A stretch of 45,818 bases of DNA from contig JACPNV010000073.1 of the NCBI GenBank assembly GCA_016185305.1, positions 1 to 45,818 on the forward strand, in the 5' to 3' direction. Source of the DNA: Actinomycetota bacterium. GTDB taxonomy: Bacteria; Actinomycetota; Acidimicrobiia; Acidimicrobiales; Acidimicrobilacustridaceae. Position numbers and translations under genes: made by a program. The notes under the pieces are model-generated. The model ran no database searches and had not been told where the DNA came from. It worked only from the letters and a program-made list of their open reading frames with translations. Every line of letters starts with the position of its first letter. Position 1 is the first letter of the stretch. Below are positions 1-7,704 of this stretch, piece after piece.

Positions 1-2315
1 AGACCGTCGACCCGCGCCACCACGACGCCGTCGACTGCCTGCGCCGCGAGATCGCCGGACTGGCCCGCCGCCAGTTGGGCCTTCAGGGTCTGCAGCTCTC
101 TCTGCAGCTGCTTGCGCTCGGCCGCCGCCCGCTCGGCCGCCTCGACCACGTCGTCGGTCGCCACGCCCAACGCGGTCGCGACGGCGTCGAGCTGCGCTTC
201 CTCGTCACGCAGACGCTCGATGGGCGCGAACCCCGAGATCGCTTCGATGCGGCGGATGTTCGAGCCGATGGATCCTTCGCTGACGATCTTCACGGGGCCG
301 ATGTCGCCGAGCGCGCCGACGTGGGTGCCACCGCACAGCTCGGTGGAGTGGGGGCCGGCTTCGAGCACGCGCACGATGTCGCCGTACTTGTCGCCGAAGA
401 ACGCGATCGCCCCGACCTGCTTCGCGTAGTCCATCGTCGTCTCGTAGTGGCGGGCCGGGTAGTTGGCGAGCACGTCGCGGTTCACGACATCTTCGACTGC
501 CGCGATCTGGTCGTCGGTCATCGCCTCGTAGTGGCTGAAGTCGAAGCGCAGGCGGTCGGGCGCGACGAGCGAGCCCTGCTGCTTCACGTGGTCGCCGAGC
601 ACCTGGCGGAGGGCGAAGTGCAGCAGGTGGGTCGCGGTGTGGTTGCGGCGGATCGCATCGCGTCGCTCGACGTCGATCGCGGCGGTGACCTCCTCGCCCG
701 GCTCGATCGTTCCGTCGACGAGGCGCACCACGTGTCGCGTCACCTGACCGGGGATCGCGTAGACCGTGTCGAGCACCTCTGCCCGGCCCGTGTCGGCCGT
801 GATCATGCCGGTGTCGCCGATCTGGCCGCCGCTCTCGGCGTAGAACGGGGTGCGGTCGAGCACGATCGACACCGTGTCGTCGCCGTCGTCCACGACCGCG
901 AGGACGCGCGCCTTGCTCTCGTTCTCCATCCGGCCGGTGAAGTCGGTCGGGCCGAACTGGTCGAGCACCTCGGTGTACTCCGGCAGGTCGATGACGCCAC
1001 CGCCCTTGCTCTTGCGATCGTCCTTCGCCTGCTGCTTCTGCTGGGCCATCTCGGTGTCGAAGCCGGCCCGATCGACGGCCACGCCGTGCTCGGCCGTGAT
1101 CTCCTCGGTCAGCTCGAGCGGGAAGCCGTGGGTGTCGTGCAGCAAGAAGGCGGTCGGACCCGACAGCGCCTCGCCTTGGCCCAGATCGTGGAGCTCGGCT
1201 TCGAGGATGGTGAGGCCCTTGGCCAGCGTGCGGCGGAAGCCTTCCTCCTCGCGGGAGATGACGTTCTTGATCATGTCGGTCTCGGTGAGGAGTTGCGGGT
1301 ACGCCTCACCCATCAGCTCGGCCACCGAATCGACGAGCGCCGGCGTCACGAGATCTTCGGTTCCCAACAGGTACGCATGGCGAACCAACCGGCGGATGAT
1401 GCGCCGTAGCACGTAGCCCCGCCCGACGTTGGTCGGGAAGACGCCATCGCTGATCAGGAACGTCGCCGTGCGGGCGTGGTCGGCCATGATCCGCAAGCTG
1501 ACGTCGGCACGATCATCGGAACCGTACGGCTTTGCGGTCAACGCCTCCGCCGTGTCGAGCATCGCCCGCAACGTGTCGGTCTCGAAGACGGTGTCGACCT
1601 CTTGCAGCAACGTCAAGATGCGTTCGAAGCCCGCGCCGGTGTCGACGTTCTTGCTCGGGAGGTCCGCGAGCGACATGTCGGGCTGGCGGTTGAACTGCAT
1701 GAACACGAGGTTCCAGAACTCGAGGTAGCGCTCCTCGCCGCCGTGGGCCGGGCCGCCCTCGTCGCCCCAGCGCGCACCCCGGTCGAAGTAGAGCTCGGAG
1801 TTCGGCCCGCAGGGCCCGGGGGCATTCTTCTGCATCGCCCAGAAGTTGTCGTCGTCGCCCAGCCGCTGCACCCGTTCGCGCGGCAGGCCGATCTGGTCGA
1901 GCCACAGTTGCTCGGCTTCGTCATCGTCGAGATAGACGGTGGCCCAGATGCGCTCGGGATCGAAGTGCAGGACCTCGGTGATGAACTCCCACGCGAGGGT
2001 GATGGCGCCTTCCTTGAAGTAGTCGCCGAAGCTGAAGTTGCCGAGCATCTCGAAGAAGGTCAGGTGGCGGGTGGTGAGACCGACGTTGTCGATGTCGGGC
2101 GTGCGCCCGCACTTCTGCACCGAAGTAGCACGCGGGAAAGGAGCCGGCTCCTCGCCGAGGAAGTACGGGACGAACTGGATCATGCCCGCGTTCGTGAACA
2201 TCGGTGCGGTGGGGTGTGTGGGGATGAGTCCCGAAGACGGCACCACGGTATGGCCACGCACGGCGAAGAAGTCGAGCCAGGCGCGGCGCAACTCGTTGGC
2301 GGTCATCGGGTTCAT
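1..2315 (-). CDS. alaS: Alanyl-tRNA synthetase, C-terminus cut by window edge
   Basis: Charges tRNA-Ala with alanine in the cytoplasm. About 771 codons are visible; the family is usually 870-900 residues, so roughly the last 100, part of the C-terminal oligomerisation (C-Ala) region, lie beyond position 1. The N-terminus MNPMTANELRRAWLDFF is typical. The class II core follows with TSVQKCGRTPDID near residues 64-76 and FFEMLGNFSFGDYF near 87-100. The editing domain keeps its zinc/catalytic motifs HTATH and CGGTH. ATG at 2315 is chosen because AAGGA lies 10 bases upstream; a second ATG at 2306 is possible. In many actinobacteria alaS directly follows the DUF948 and DUF6167 genes; here a decayed plus-strand gene sits between them. 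Confidence 0.97.
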   Translation of the reverse strand, partial: MNPMTANELRRAWLDFFAVRGHTVVPSSGLIPTHPTAPMFTNAGMIQFVPYFLGEEPAPFPRATSVQKCGRTPDIDNVGLTTRHLTFFEMLGNFSFGDYFKEGAITLAWEFITEVLHFDPERIWATVYLDDDEAEQLWLDQIGLPRERVQRLGDDDNFWAMQKNAPGPCGPNSELYFDRGARWGDEGGPAHGGEERYLEFWNLVFMQFNRQPDMSLADLPSKNVDTGAGFERILTLLQEVDTVFETDTLRAMLDTAEALTAKPYGSDDRADVSLRIMADHARTATFLISDGVFPTNVGRGYVLRRIIRRLVRHAYLLGTEDLVTPALVDSVAELMGEAYPQLLTETDMIKNVISREEEGFRRTLAKGLTILEAELHDLGQGEALSGPTAFLLHDTHGFPLELTEEITAEHGVAVDRAGFDTEMAQQKQQAKDDRKSKGGGVIDLPEYTEVLDQFGPTDFTGRMENESKARVLAVVDDGDDTVSIVLDRTPFYAESGGQIGDTGMITADTGRAEVLDTVYAIPGQVTRHVVRLVDGTIEPGEEVTAAIDVERRDAIRRNHTATHLLHFALRQVLGDHVKQQGSLVAPDRLRFDFSHYEAMTDDQIAAVEDVVNRDVLANYPARHYETTMDYAKQVGAIAFFGDKYGDIVRVLEAGPHSTELCGGTHVGALGDIGPVKIVSEGSIGSNIRRIEAISGFAPIERLRDEEAQLDAVATALGVATDDVVEAAERAAAERKQLQRELQTLKAQLAAGQSGDLAAQAVDGVVVARVDG

Positions 2316-2372
2316 CGGGGCTCGGTCCTTCTCGTCGACCACGGGGCGTCGTCGGGGAGCTTGGGTCACGAC

Positions 2373-2403
2373 AGCCTACTGACCAGCGGCAATGCTTCGG
2401 CAA
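2373..2403 (-). promoter_or_regulatory. Possible alaS promoter
   Basis: On the minus strand a TAGGCT -10-like hexamer (2373-2378) lies about 60 bases upstream of the alaS ATG. A TTGCCG -35-like hexamer (2398-2403) sits 19 bases further upstream, slightly long spacing. TANNNT -10 boxes are usual in high-GC actinobacteria. This is a motif match only. I looked for a T-box or other leader element here and saw none. Confidence 0.3.
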
Positions 2404-2520
2404 GGGTAGCCGCCGCCCCCCGGGTGGCACGCCCGCCGGTGTTGCCGTACCTCGTACGGAGGCGGAAATCGCGGGAGAGAGCGCTCGACGGCGGACGTCG
2501 GCGCCAAGGCGGTACGAGAG

Positions 2521-3329
2521 ATGAACGTGATGTTTGCCGCGCCGATGCGGCCATCTCGCGGAACAGGAGGCGAGCCCGGAGAACGCGCGTCACCGACTCG
2601 GACGGTTCGGGACATAGAGACCGCCGCCGGTTTGTGGTTCGCATCCTGGCTGCTGCTCGGCGCCACCCGCACCGGGGACCTCGGCTCGGCTCTGCTCGGC
2701 GCGCTCGTCGTCGGTGGCTCGGCCTCCCGATCCTCGTCGCCGGGATCGTGCGCGTGCCTCTCGGGGGCTGGCTCGTGCGCGCGTCGGCGATGTGGGCCGG
2801 AGTGCAGACCATCCTCTGGATCGTGGCGCTCGCGGCGGTACCGCCCCAGGCAGTCGCGGTGCCCGAGCTGCTCAGGAACACCCTCGCAGTGACCGCACTC
2901 GTCCTCGTCACCGCCTGGGCCATGGCGAGCATCTTGGCCTCGCGGCACCGCCGGCACGGCGAGCGGAGCCGCCCGTGGTCGCGGCTGGCGCTCCCGATGA
3001 GCGGGCTGGCCGTGGTGATCGGTCTGCTCATCGCCGTCATCGGCAATGCGCTCTGGAGCGATGAGGTGCCGGTGATGGCGGCGCTGTCGGCTTCGTTGAC
3101 CGCATGCCTGGGCTCGGCGTGGTAGATCGTCAATCGCGGCAGTCCCGACCGCCGCACCTGGCTGGCCGCAGGCTTCTTGCTGTGCACCGCGGTGGCCGTC
3201 GACGTGGCCGTCGGCGGGCTCGAGCCGCTCGCGTTCGCGGCGCAGTCGCTGAGCTACTTCGGCCTCGTGGCCTGGCTCGCCGACCCGGGCCAGCCGCGAC
3301 CGGAGCGCGGCATGCTCCTGGGTGCGTGA
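2521..3329 (+). pseudogene. Decayed multi-pass membrane protein (frameshift plus in-frame stop)
   Basis: No single frame runs through, but a coherent membrane protein of about 268 residues appears if two lesions are repaired. From ATG 2521 the first frame gives a hydrophilic start and then a membrane segment (AAGLWFASWLLLGA) to about 2710. The sequence then continues sensibly only in the next frame, WLGLPILVAGIVRVPLGG onward, as if one base had been lost between 2700 and 2716. That frame carries several more hydrophobic helices, meets TAG at 3123-3125, and then continues in the same frame with further helical sequence (TWLAAGFLLCTAVAVDVAVG) to TGA at 3327-3329. The family was not recognised. 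It lies opposite to and between the DUF6167-like gene and alaS. Two independent sequencing errors would be the alternative explanation. Confidence 0.6.
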
Positions 3330-3355
3330 TCTCGCGACCTCGCGCGCTCACGACC

Positions 3356-3619
3356 TCACGCACCCACTCGTCTCGAGTCGCGGTCGGGGTGTCTGGGGTC
3401 GCGGTCGAGCTCGGCCTGGGTCTCGCGCATGGTCTGCACCCCTTCGCTCACCGCCTCGCGCACGCGGCCACCGACCCGCCGGCTGGCGCCGACCACACGA
3501 TCGGCGAGCTGGTCGGCGACGGCCCGCCCGCGCGCGTCGCGCACCTGGGTGTAGGCCCACGCGGCGCCGACGGCACCGGCCACGGTGCCCGCTGCGAACC
3601 ACGTCACCCGCTTCAACAC
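3356..3619 (-). CDS. Small membrane-anchored protein, DUF6167-like
   Basis: An 87-residue protein starting MLKRVTWFAAGTVAGAVGA: one N-terminal membrane helix with small residues, then a charged, amphipathic tail rich in Arg, Ala and Val. Shape and position (after a DUF948 gene, before alaS) match the small actinobacterial proteins annotated DUF6167. The function of that family is unknown. GTG 3619 is chosen because it begins one base after the DUF948 stop and AGGAAGGG lies upstream, suggesting translational coupling. The open frame extends further upstream to 3727, but that part overlaps the neighbouring gene and has no membrane-protein character. Confidence 0.72.
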   Translation of the reverse strand: MLKRVTWFAAGTVAGAVGAAWAYTQVRDARGRAVADQLADRVVGASRRVGGRVREAVSEGVQTMRETQAELDRDPRHPDRDSRRVGA

Positions 3620-3620
3620 G

Positions 3621-4082
3621 TCAGGCCGCCCTTCCTCGCCCACGCCGCCGGTCGCGAAGATCGGCGGGCGGGCCCGGAGGCTGCCGGGGATGAGAGGTCG
3701 ACCGCGGCCGGCCGCCTCGACGCCCACGCGTTCCGCCGACCAGCCGCCAGAGCCCGCGACCGATGCCCCGGAGCAAGGCGATCAGCCCGATCATGGGCCG
3801 GCGGAACGCGAGGTAGCCGAGGCGGGACGCGCCCTCGACCGTGGCTGCTATCGACTCCGCCGTGGTGAGCAGCTCGTCGATGCGCTCGACTTCCAGGCCG
3901 GCCTCGACGGCTGTGTCGCGCAGCTCGGCCACCGCCGGCAATGCCTCGGCTCGCAGGTGGTCGAGCGTGCGCCGCAGCTCGCGCAAGGTGCGCAGCACCG
4001 ACAGGACGGCGACCAGCAACACGACGAACGCGGCGAACGTGACCAGGGAGACGAGCAGCGTGGCAAGGTCACCGGCGGTCAC
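3621..4082 (-). CDS. DUF948 domain protein
   Basis: A 153-residue protein with an N-terminal membrane helix (residues 5-30, LVSLVTFAAFVVLLVAVLSV) followed by a long helical, coiled-coil-like segment (LRTLRELRRTLDHLRAE). This is the DUF948 layout. A second hydrophobic stretch (GLIALLRGIGRGLWRLV) precedes a very Arg/Pro-rich tail. GTG 4082 overlaps the rarA stop as GTGA, so the two genes are probably translated together. DUF948 proteins are thought to sit at the membrane; no enzymatic role is known. The basic tail is longer than I would expect and partly overlaps the reading region of the next gene's leader. Confidence 0.78.
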   Translation of the reverse strand: MTAGDLATLLVSLVTFAAFVVLLVAVLSVLRTLRELRRTLDHLRAEALPAVAELRDTAVEAGLEVERIDELLTTAESIAATVEGASRLGYLAFRRPMIGLIALLRGIGRGLWRLVGGTRGRRGGRPRSTSHPRQPPGPPADLRDRRRGRGRAA

Positions 4083-5437
4083 GGTTCGCGTACCCCCTCC
4101 GCGTCATCCTTGTCATCCTCGTCGTCCTTGCCGGGACGGCGCCGACGCTCGCGAAGCTCATCGGCGATGCGGCCCTCCTTCCCGTGCAGTGACGGGTCGT
4201 AGTAGGTGCGGCCTTCGAGCTCGGCCGGCAAGTAGCGCTGGTCGACCCAACCGTCAGGGTCGTCGTGGGGGTAGGCGTACCCGGCGCCGTGGCCGAGCTT
4301 CGCCGCGCCACGGTAGTGCGCGTCGCGCAGGTGCAAGGGAACCTCACCCCCACCTTCCTTGCGCACGTCGTCGCGCGCCTGCCAGATGCCCAGCGCGACG
4401 CGGTTGGACTTGGGCGCGGTCGCCAGGTAGACGACGGCCTCGGCCAGGTTCAGCTGTGCTTCGGGCAGACCCACGAACTCGAGGGCGCGCGCCGCGGCGT
4501 CGGCCACCACCAACGCCATCGGGTCGGCCATACCGACGTCTTCTGAAGCGAGGATCACCATTCGCCGGGCGATGAACCTGGCGTCCTCACCCGCTTCGAG
4601 CATGCGGGCCAGCCAGTACAGCCCGGCATCGGGATCGCCGCCGCGGATGCTCTTGATGAACGCCGAGATGACGTCGTAGTGGTCGTCGCGCCCGTAGCGG
4701 ATCGCCTTCGTGCCGAGCGCGGCCTCGGCATGCTCGATGGTCACCCGCGGTTGCTCGCCGTCGCGCGGGCCCGCACCGGCGAGGGCGACGGCGACCTCGA
4801 GGCTCGTGAGCGCGTTGCGGCCATCGCCGGCACTGCGCACGGCGAGCAGGTCGACCGCGGCGGCATCGGCTGTCGCGCCTTCGGCTTCGAGACCTCGTCG
4901 CAACAAGCGGTGCAGCGCGTCTTCATCGAGCGGTTCGAGCCGGAACAGCGTGGAGCGCGAGAGCAACGGCGGGTTGACCTCGAAGTACGGGTTCTCGGTC
5001 GTCGCACCGATCAGGGTCAGCAAGCCGGATTCGACCGAGGGCAGCAGCGCATCCTGCTGGGCCTTGTTGAAGCGGTGCACCTCATCGAGGAACAGGATCG
5101 TCCCCCGCCCGAGCTGGCCGAGACGATCATCGGCCGCGGCGGCCGCCTCGCGGACGTCCTTGACCGATGCGGACACCGCCGAGAGTTGCACGAACGAGCG
5201 CGAGGTCGTGTGAGCGATGAGTTGCGCGAGTGTCGTCTTCCCTGTCCCGGGCGGACCCCACAGGATCACCGACGACAAGCGATCGGCCTCGATCAGCGTG
5301 CGCAGCGGCTTCCCCGGGCCGAGCAGGTGCTGCTGGCCGACCACGTCGTCGAGCGAGGACGGCCGGATTCGCGCCGCGAGCGGGCCGCGTTGCGCGAGCC
5401 GGTCCGCGACGGCTGCCGAGAAGAGGTCGTCGGCCAT
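4079..5437 (-). CDS. rarA: Replication-associated recombination protein A (RarA/MgsA AAA+ ATPase)
   Basis: A 452-residue clamp-loader-like AAA+ ATPase that acts at stalled replication forks. Walker [10 protein letters not shown] is at residues 61-69. Walker [20 protein letters not shown] begins near 114, and the sensor-1 region [20 protein letters not shown] follows. The C-terminal tetramerisation part carries the family hallmarks [19 protein letters not shown] and [19 protein letters not shown] 5437 (MADDLFS) is preferred over a longer frame to 5491, whose extra residues look non-coding. The C-terminus is acidic ([12 protein letters not shown]). It heads a coupled set with the DUF948 and DUF6167-like genes and diverges from the gene at 5505 across a 67-base gap. 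Confidence 0.95.
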   Translation of the reverse strand: MADDLFSAAVADRLAQRGPLAARIRPSSLDDVVGQQHLLGPGKPLRTLIEADRLSSVILWGPPGTGKTTLAQLIAHTTSRSFVQLSAVSASVKDVREAAAAADDRLGQLGRGTILFLDEVHRFNKAQQDALLPSVESGLLTLIGATTENPYFEVNPPLLSRSTLFRLEPLDEDALHRLLRRGLEAEGATADAAAVDLLAVRSAGDGRNALTSLEVAVALAGAGPRDGEQPRVTIEHAEAALGTKAIRYGRDDHYDVISAFIKSIRGGDPDAGLYWLARMLEAGEDARFIARRMVILASEDVGMADPMALVVADAAARALEFVGLPEAQLNLAEAVVYLATAPKSNRVALGIWQARDDVRKEGGGEVPLHLRDAHYRGAAKLGHGAGYAYPHDDPDGWVDQRYLPAELEGRTYYDPSLHGKEGRIADELRERRRRPGKDDEDDKDDAEGVREP

Positions 5438-5504
5438 GGCGGCGAGGCTACCCAGTCTGCGCCAGCACCACCCCGGCCGGGCGGTGTGCAACGATCGGGG
5501 CGTG

Positions 5505-6302
5505 ATGGCTTTGCTCGTGGCGCAAGAGAGCTCGACAGATGGTGTGCCTTGGTGGGCGTACCCCTTCTGGCTGGCGGTGCTCGCCTCGCTCAGCGTGTAC
5601 GCCTACCGCGGGTACCGCCGGCTCACCCGTGGCAAGCAGGGCGGCGACCGCGCCGAATCGGCGGTGCCGCCGAAGTCGGCCTCCGGCTTGCCAACCGGGC
5701 CGGGCGCGACACCGTCGCCGCCGGCCATGGCATCACCCGCACCCGCATCGCCAGCCGATGCATCGCCACCCACTGCACCGCCATCTGCCTCTCGCAAGGC
5801 CGACGCCGGCGAGGCGCCCGCCGGGCCAACCGCTCCTGCGTCGAAGGCCGTGCCGGCAACCGCTCGGCACCCTGCGCCGCACGGGCCAGACGCGCCCGCG
5901 GGCGGCCGATCCGGTCTGTTCGCGGCGGGCGAACCCGCTGTCGAGTCGAAGGATCGAGCCCGCAAGCCGGTGGCCGCCCTGCTGAAGGGGGTGCGCATGC
6001 CGTGCGACCTGGCGCCGGTCACGGGTGGACATCAGACCGTCGCCCACACCGCCGGCCTGCTCGTCGCGTTCGCGACCGCGAACATCGCTCCGGCGGAGAT
6101 CGGCCGGGCCGTGGGCGACGAGCTCGAGCGGCTCGACTACACCCTCACGTCGACCAGCAGCACCCAGGTGCAGGCGACCCGGGGCGACGACGTCTTGCTG
6201 GTCACGCTGGTCACCGATCCGGCTGAGGCCATGCGCGACGGCCAGAAGGCCTATCCGACGCTGCCGCCCAACAGCGTCGTGGTCGAGTTCGAGTCGGCCT
6301 GA
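5505..6302 (+). CDS. Membrane-anchored hypothetical protein with Pro/Ala-rich linker
   Basis: A 265-residue protein in three parts: an N-terminal membrane segment (WWAYPFWLAVLASLSVYAY, residues 15-33); a low-complexity linker of Pro, Ala, Ser and Thr from about 45 to 150; and a compact C-terminal domain of about 90 residues ending FESA. That domain has alternating helices and strands (HTAGLLVAFATANIAPAEIG, then TLTSTSSTQVQATRG). I do not recognise it. GTG 5502 directly precedes ATG 5505, so the true start may be one codon earlier. The layout suggests a membrane-tethered domain held off the bilayer by a flexible spacer. It is convergent with the amidase gene, 15 bases away. Confidence 0.75.
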   Translation: MALLVAQESSTDGVPWWAYPFWLAVLASLSVYAYRGYRRLTRGKQGGDRAESAVPPKSASGLPTGPGATPSPPAMASPAPASPADASPPTAPPSASRKADAGEAPAGPTAPASKAVPATARHPAPHGPDAPAGGRSGLFAAGEPAVESKDRARKPVAALLKGVRMPCDLAPVTGGHQTVAHTAGLLVAFATANIAPAEIGRAVGDELERLDYTLTSTSSTQVQATRGDDVLLVTLVTDPAEAMRDGQKAYPTLPPNSVVVEFESA

Positions 6303-6317
6303 CGTCTGACTCGCTCG

Positions 6318-7688
6318 TTACGTGAGGAGATCGGTGCCGAACGGCTCGTAGCCGAGCGCGACCTGGGGCCACGGGCGGGCCGCTTCGAAGGCCGCGGCGA
6401 GACCGAGGGCGTGGCCGTCGCGCCAGCGCGGCCCGATGATCTGCAAACCGAGCGGAACGCCGTCTGGTCCGATCCCCATGGGCACGGACACACCGGGATG
6501 GCCGGTGCCGTTGAACTCAGGGGTGTTGACCGCGATCGACGGATCGTCCGTGGACCCGGCACGAGCCGGCATCGGCCCCTCCGCCGGCCACGCCAGCGCG
6601 TTGACCGTCGGGGTGAGCAACACGGCGTCGTCGCCCAGCAGTTCGTCGAGCGTCTGGCACCACTCGTAGAGCTCGCGCTGGCGGCTGATGTACTCCGAGG
6701 CCGTGACACCCTCACCGATCTCGAGCATCAGGAGCAACGACGGCTCGAACTCGTCCCACCGGTCGCGGTAGGGAGCGAGGCTCTGGGCCAGTTCGGCCGC
6801 GGCGATGAGGAACCAGGTCGTCAACGAACCCTCGGGGAACGGGCTGTCGATGACGTCCACCGGTACGCCGATCTCATCGACGATCGCCGCGAGCGCCGCG
6901 TCGAACGCCTCGGCGATCGGAGCATCGACGTCGGCGCGCAGCGTGCGGCACGCGAGCGCGCGGACCGGCTGCGCGGGATCGAGCGAGATGGCTCCGGGCG
7001 GTAACGTGCAGAGATCGCCCATCGTCGGCCCGAAGATCACCTGCGCCTCGGACACCACATCCGCGACGGACGAGTTGGTGCAGCCGTTCGTGGAGAACGT
7101 CATCCACCGCGGCGCGCCGGTGCGGCCGACCGCGCCGATCGTGGGCTTGTAGCCGACCATGCCGCACAGCGAGGCGGGGATGCGGACCGAGCCCCCACCA
7201 TCGGTGCTCGTGGCAAGGGGCGCGAGGCCCGCGGCGAGTGCGGCGGCCGACCCGCCGCTCGACCCACCGGGTGACTTGGCGGTGTTCCACGGGTTGCGCG
7301 TCGGGCCGAACACCGGGTTGGTGGTGACCGCCGTGTGCCCGTAAGCCGGCGTGTTGGTCTTCCCCACCACGATGGCGCCGGCCGCCCGGAGCCGGGCGAT
7401 GACGGCATCGTCTGCGGACGCGTTGGCCCGGTCGGCGTGCAGGTGCGAACCCAGCGTGGTGCGCATGCCGCCGACATCGGCGAGGTCTTTCACGAGCAGT
7501 GGCAGGCCGGCGAGTGGGCCGGTGCACGGCGAGTTGGCCGCGTCCTCCAGCGCTTGGTCGGCGCGCAAGGCGATGACCGCGTTCAGCTCGCCGTCGCGCT
7601 CCTCGATGCGCCGCAACGACTCGACCACCAACTCGAGCGGGCTCACGCGCTTGTCGCGCACGGCCTGGGCCAGCTCGTCGATCGGCAC
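6318..7688 (-). CDS. Amidase signature family amidohydrolase
   Basis: A 456-residue amidase-signature enzyme that hydrolyses carbon-nitrogen amide bonds. The Ser-cisSer-Lys triad is visible: Lys67 in GLPLLVKDLAD, the cis-Ser at 143 in SPGGSSGGSAAALAAG, and nucleophile Ser167 in STDGGGSVRIPAS. Spacings (76 and 24) match the family. It resembles GatA in this core, but no gatB or gatC lies nearby, and it is better called a stand-alone amidase of unknown substrate. GTG 7688 has a strong upstream GGAGAGGGGAA. It follows aspS by 16 bases on the same strand and may be co-transcribed. Confidence 0.9.
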   Translation of the reverse strand: MPIDELAQAVRDKRVSPLELVVESLRRIEERDGELNAVIALRADQALEDAANSPCTGPLAGLPLLVKDLADVGGMRTTLGSHLHADRANASADDAVIARLRAAGAIVVGKTNTPAYGHTAVTTNPVFGPTRNPWNTAKSPGGSSGGSAAALAAGLAPLATSTDGGGSVRIPASLCGMVGYKPTIGAVGRTGAPRWMTFSTNGCTNSSVADVVSEAQVIFGPTMGDLCTLPPGAISLDPAQPVRALACRTLRADVDAPIAEAFDAALAAIVDEIGVPVDVIDSPFPEGSLTTWFLIAAAELAQSLAPYRDRWDEFEPSLLLMLEIGEGVTASEYISRQRELYEWCQTLDELLGDDAVLLTPTVNALAWPAEGPMPARAGSTDDPSIAVNTPEFNGTGHPGVSVPMGIGPDGVPLGLQIIGPRWRDGHALGLAAAFEAARPWPQVALGYEPFGTDLLT

Positions 7689-7704
7689 GGCCCGTTCCCC
7701 TCTC

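Noticed and set aside
75..1409. Plus-strand open frame of 444 codons opposite alaS
   Set aside because: The minus strand encodes a full set of AlaRS motifs; the plus-strand product is low-complexity shadow.
6318..7688. Amidase as GatA of the Asp/Glu-tRNA amidotransferase
   Set aside because: The catalytic core fits, but no gatC or gatB is nearby and the general amidase signature is equally good; left as amidase of unknown substrate.
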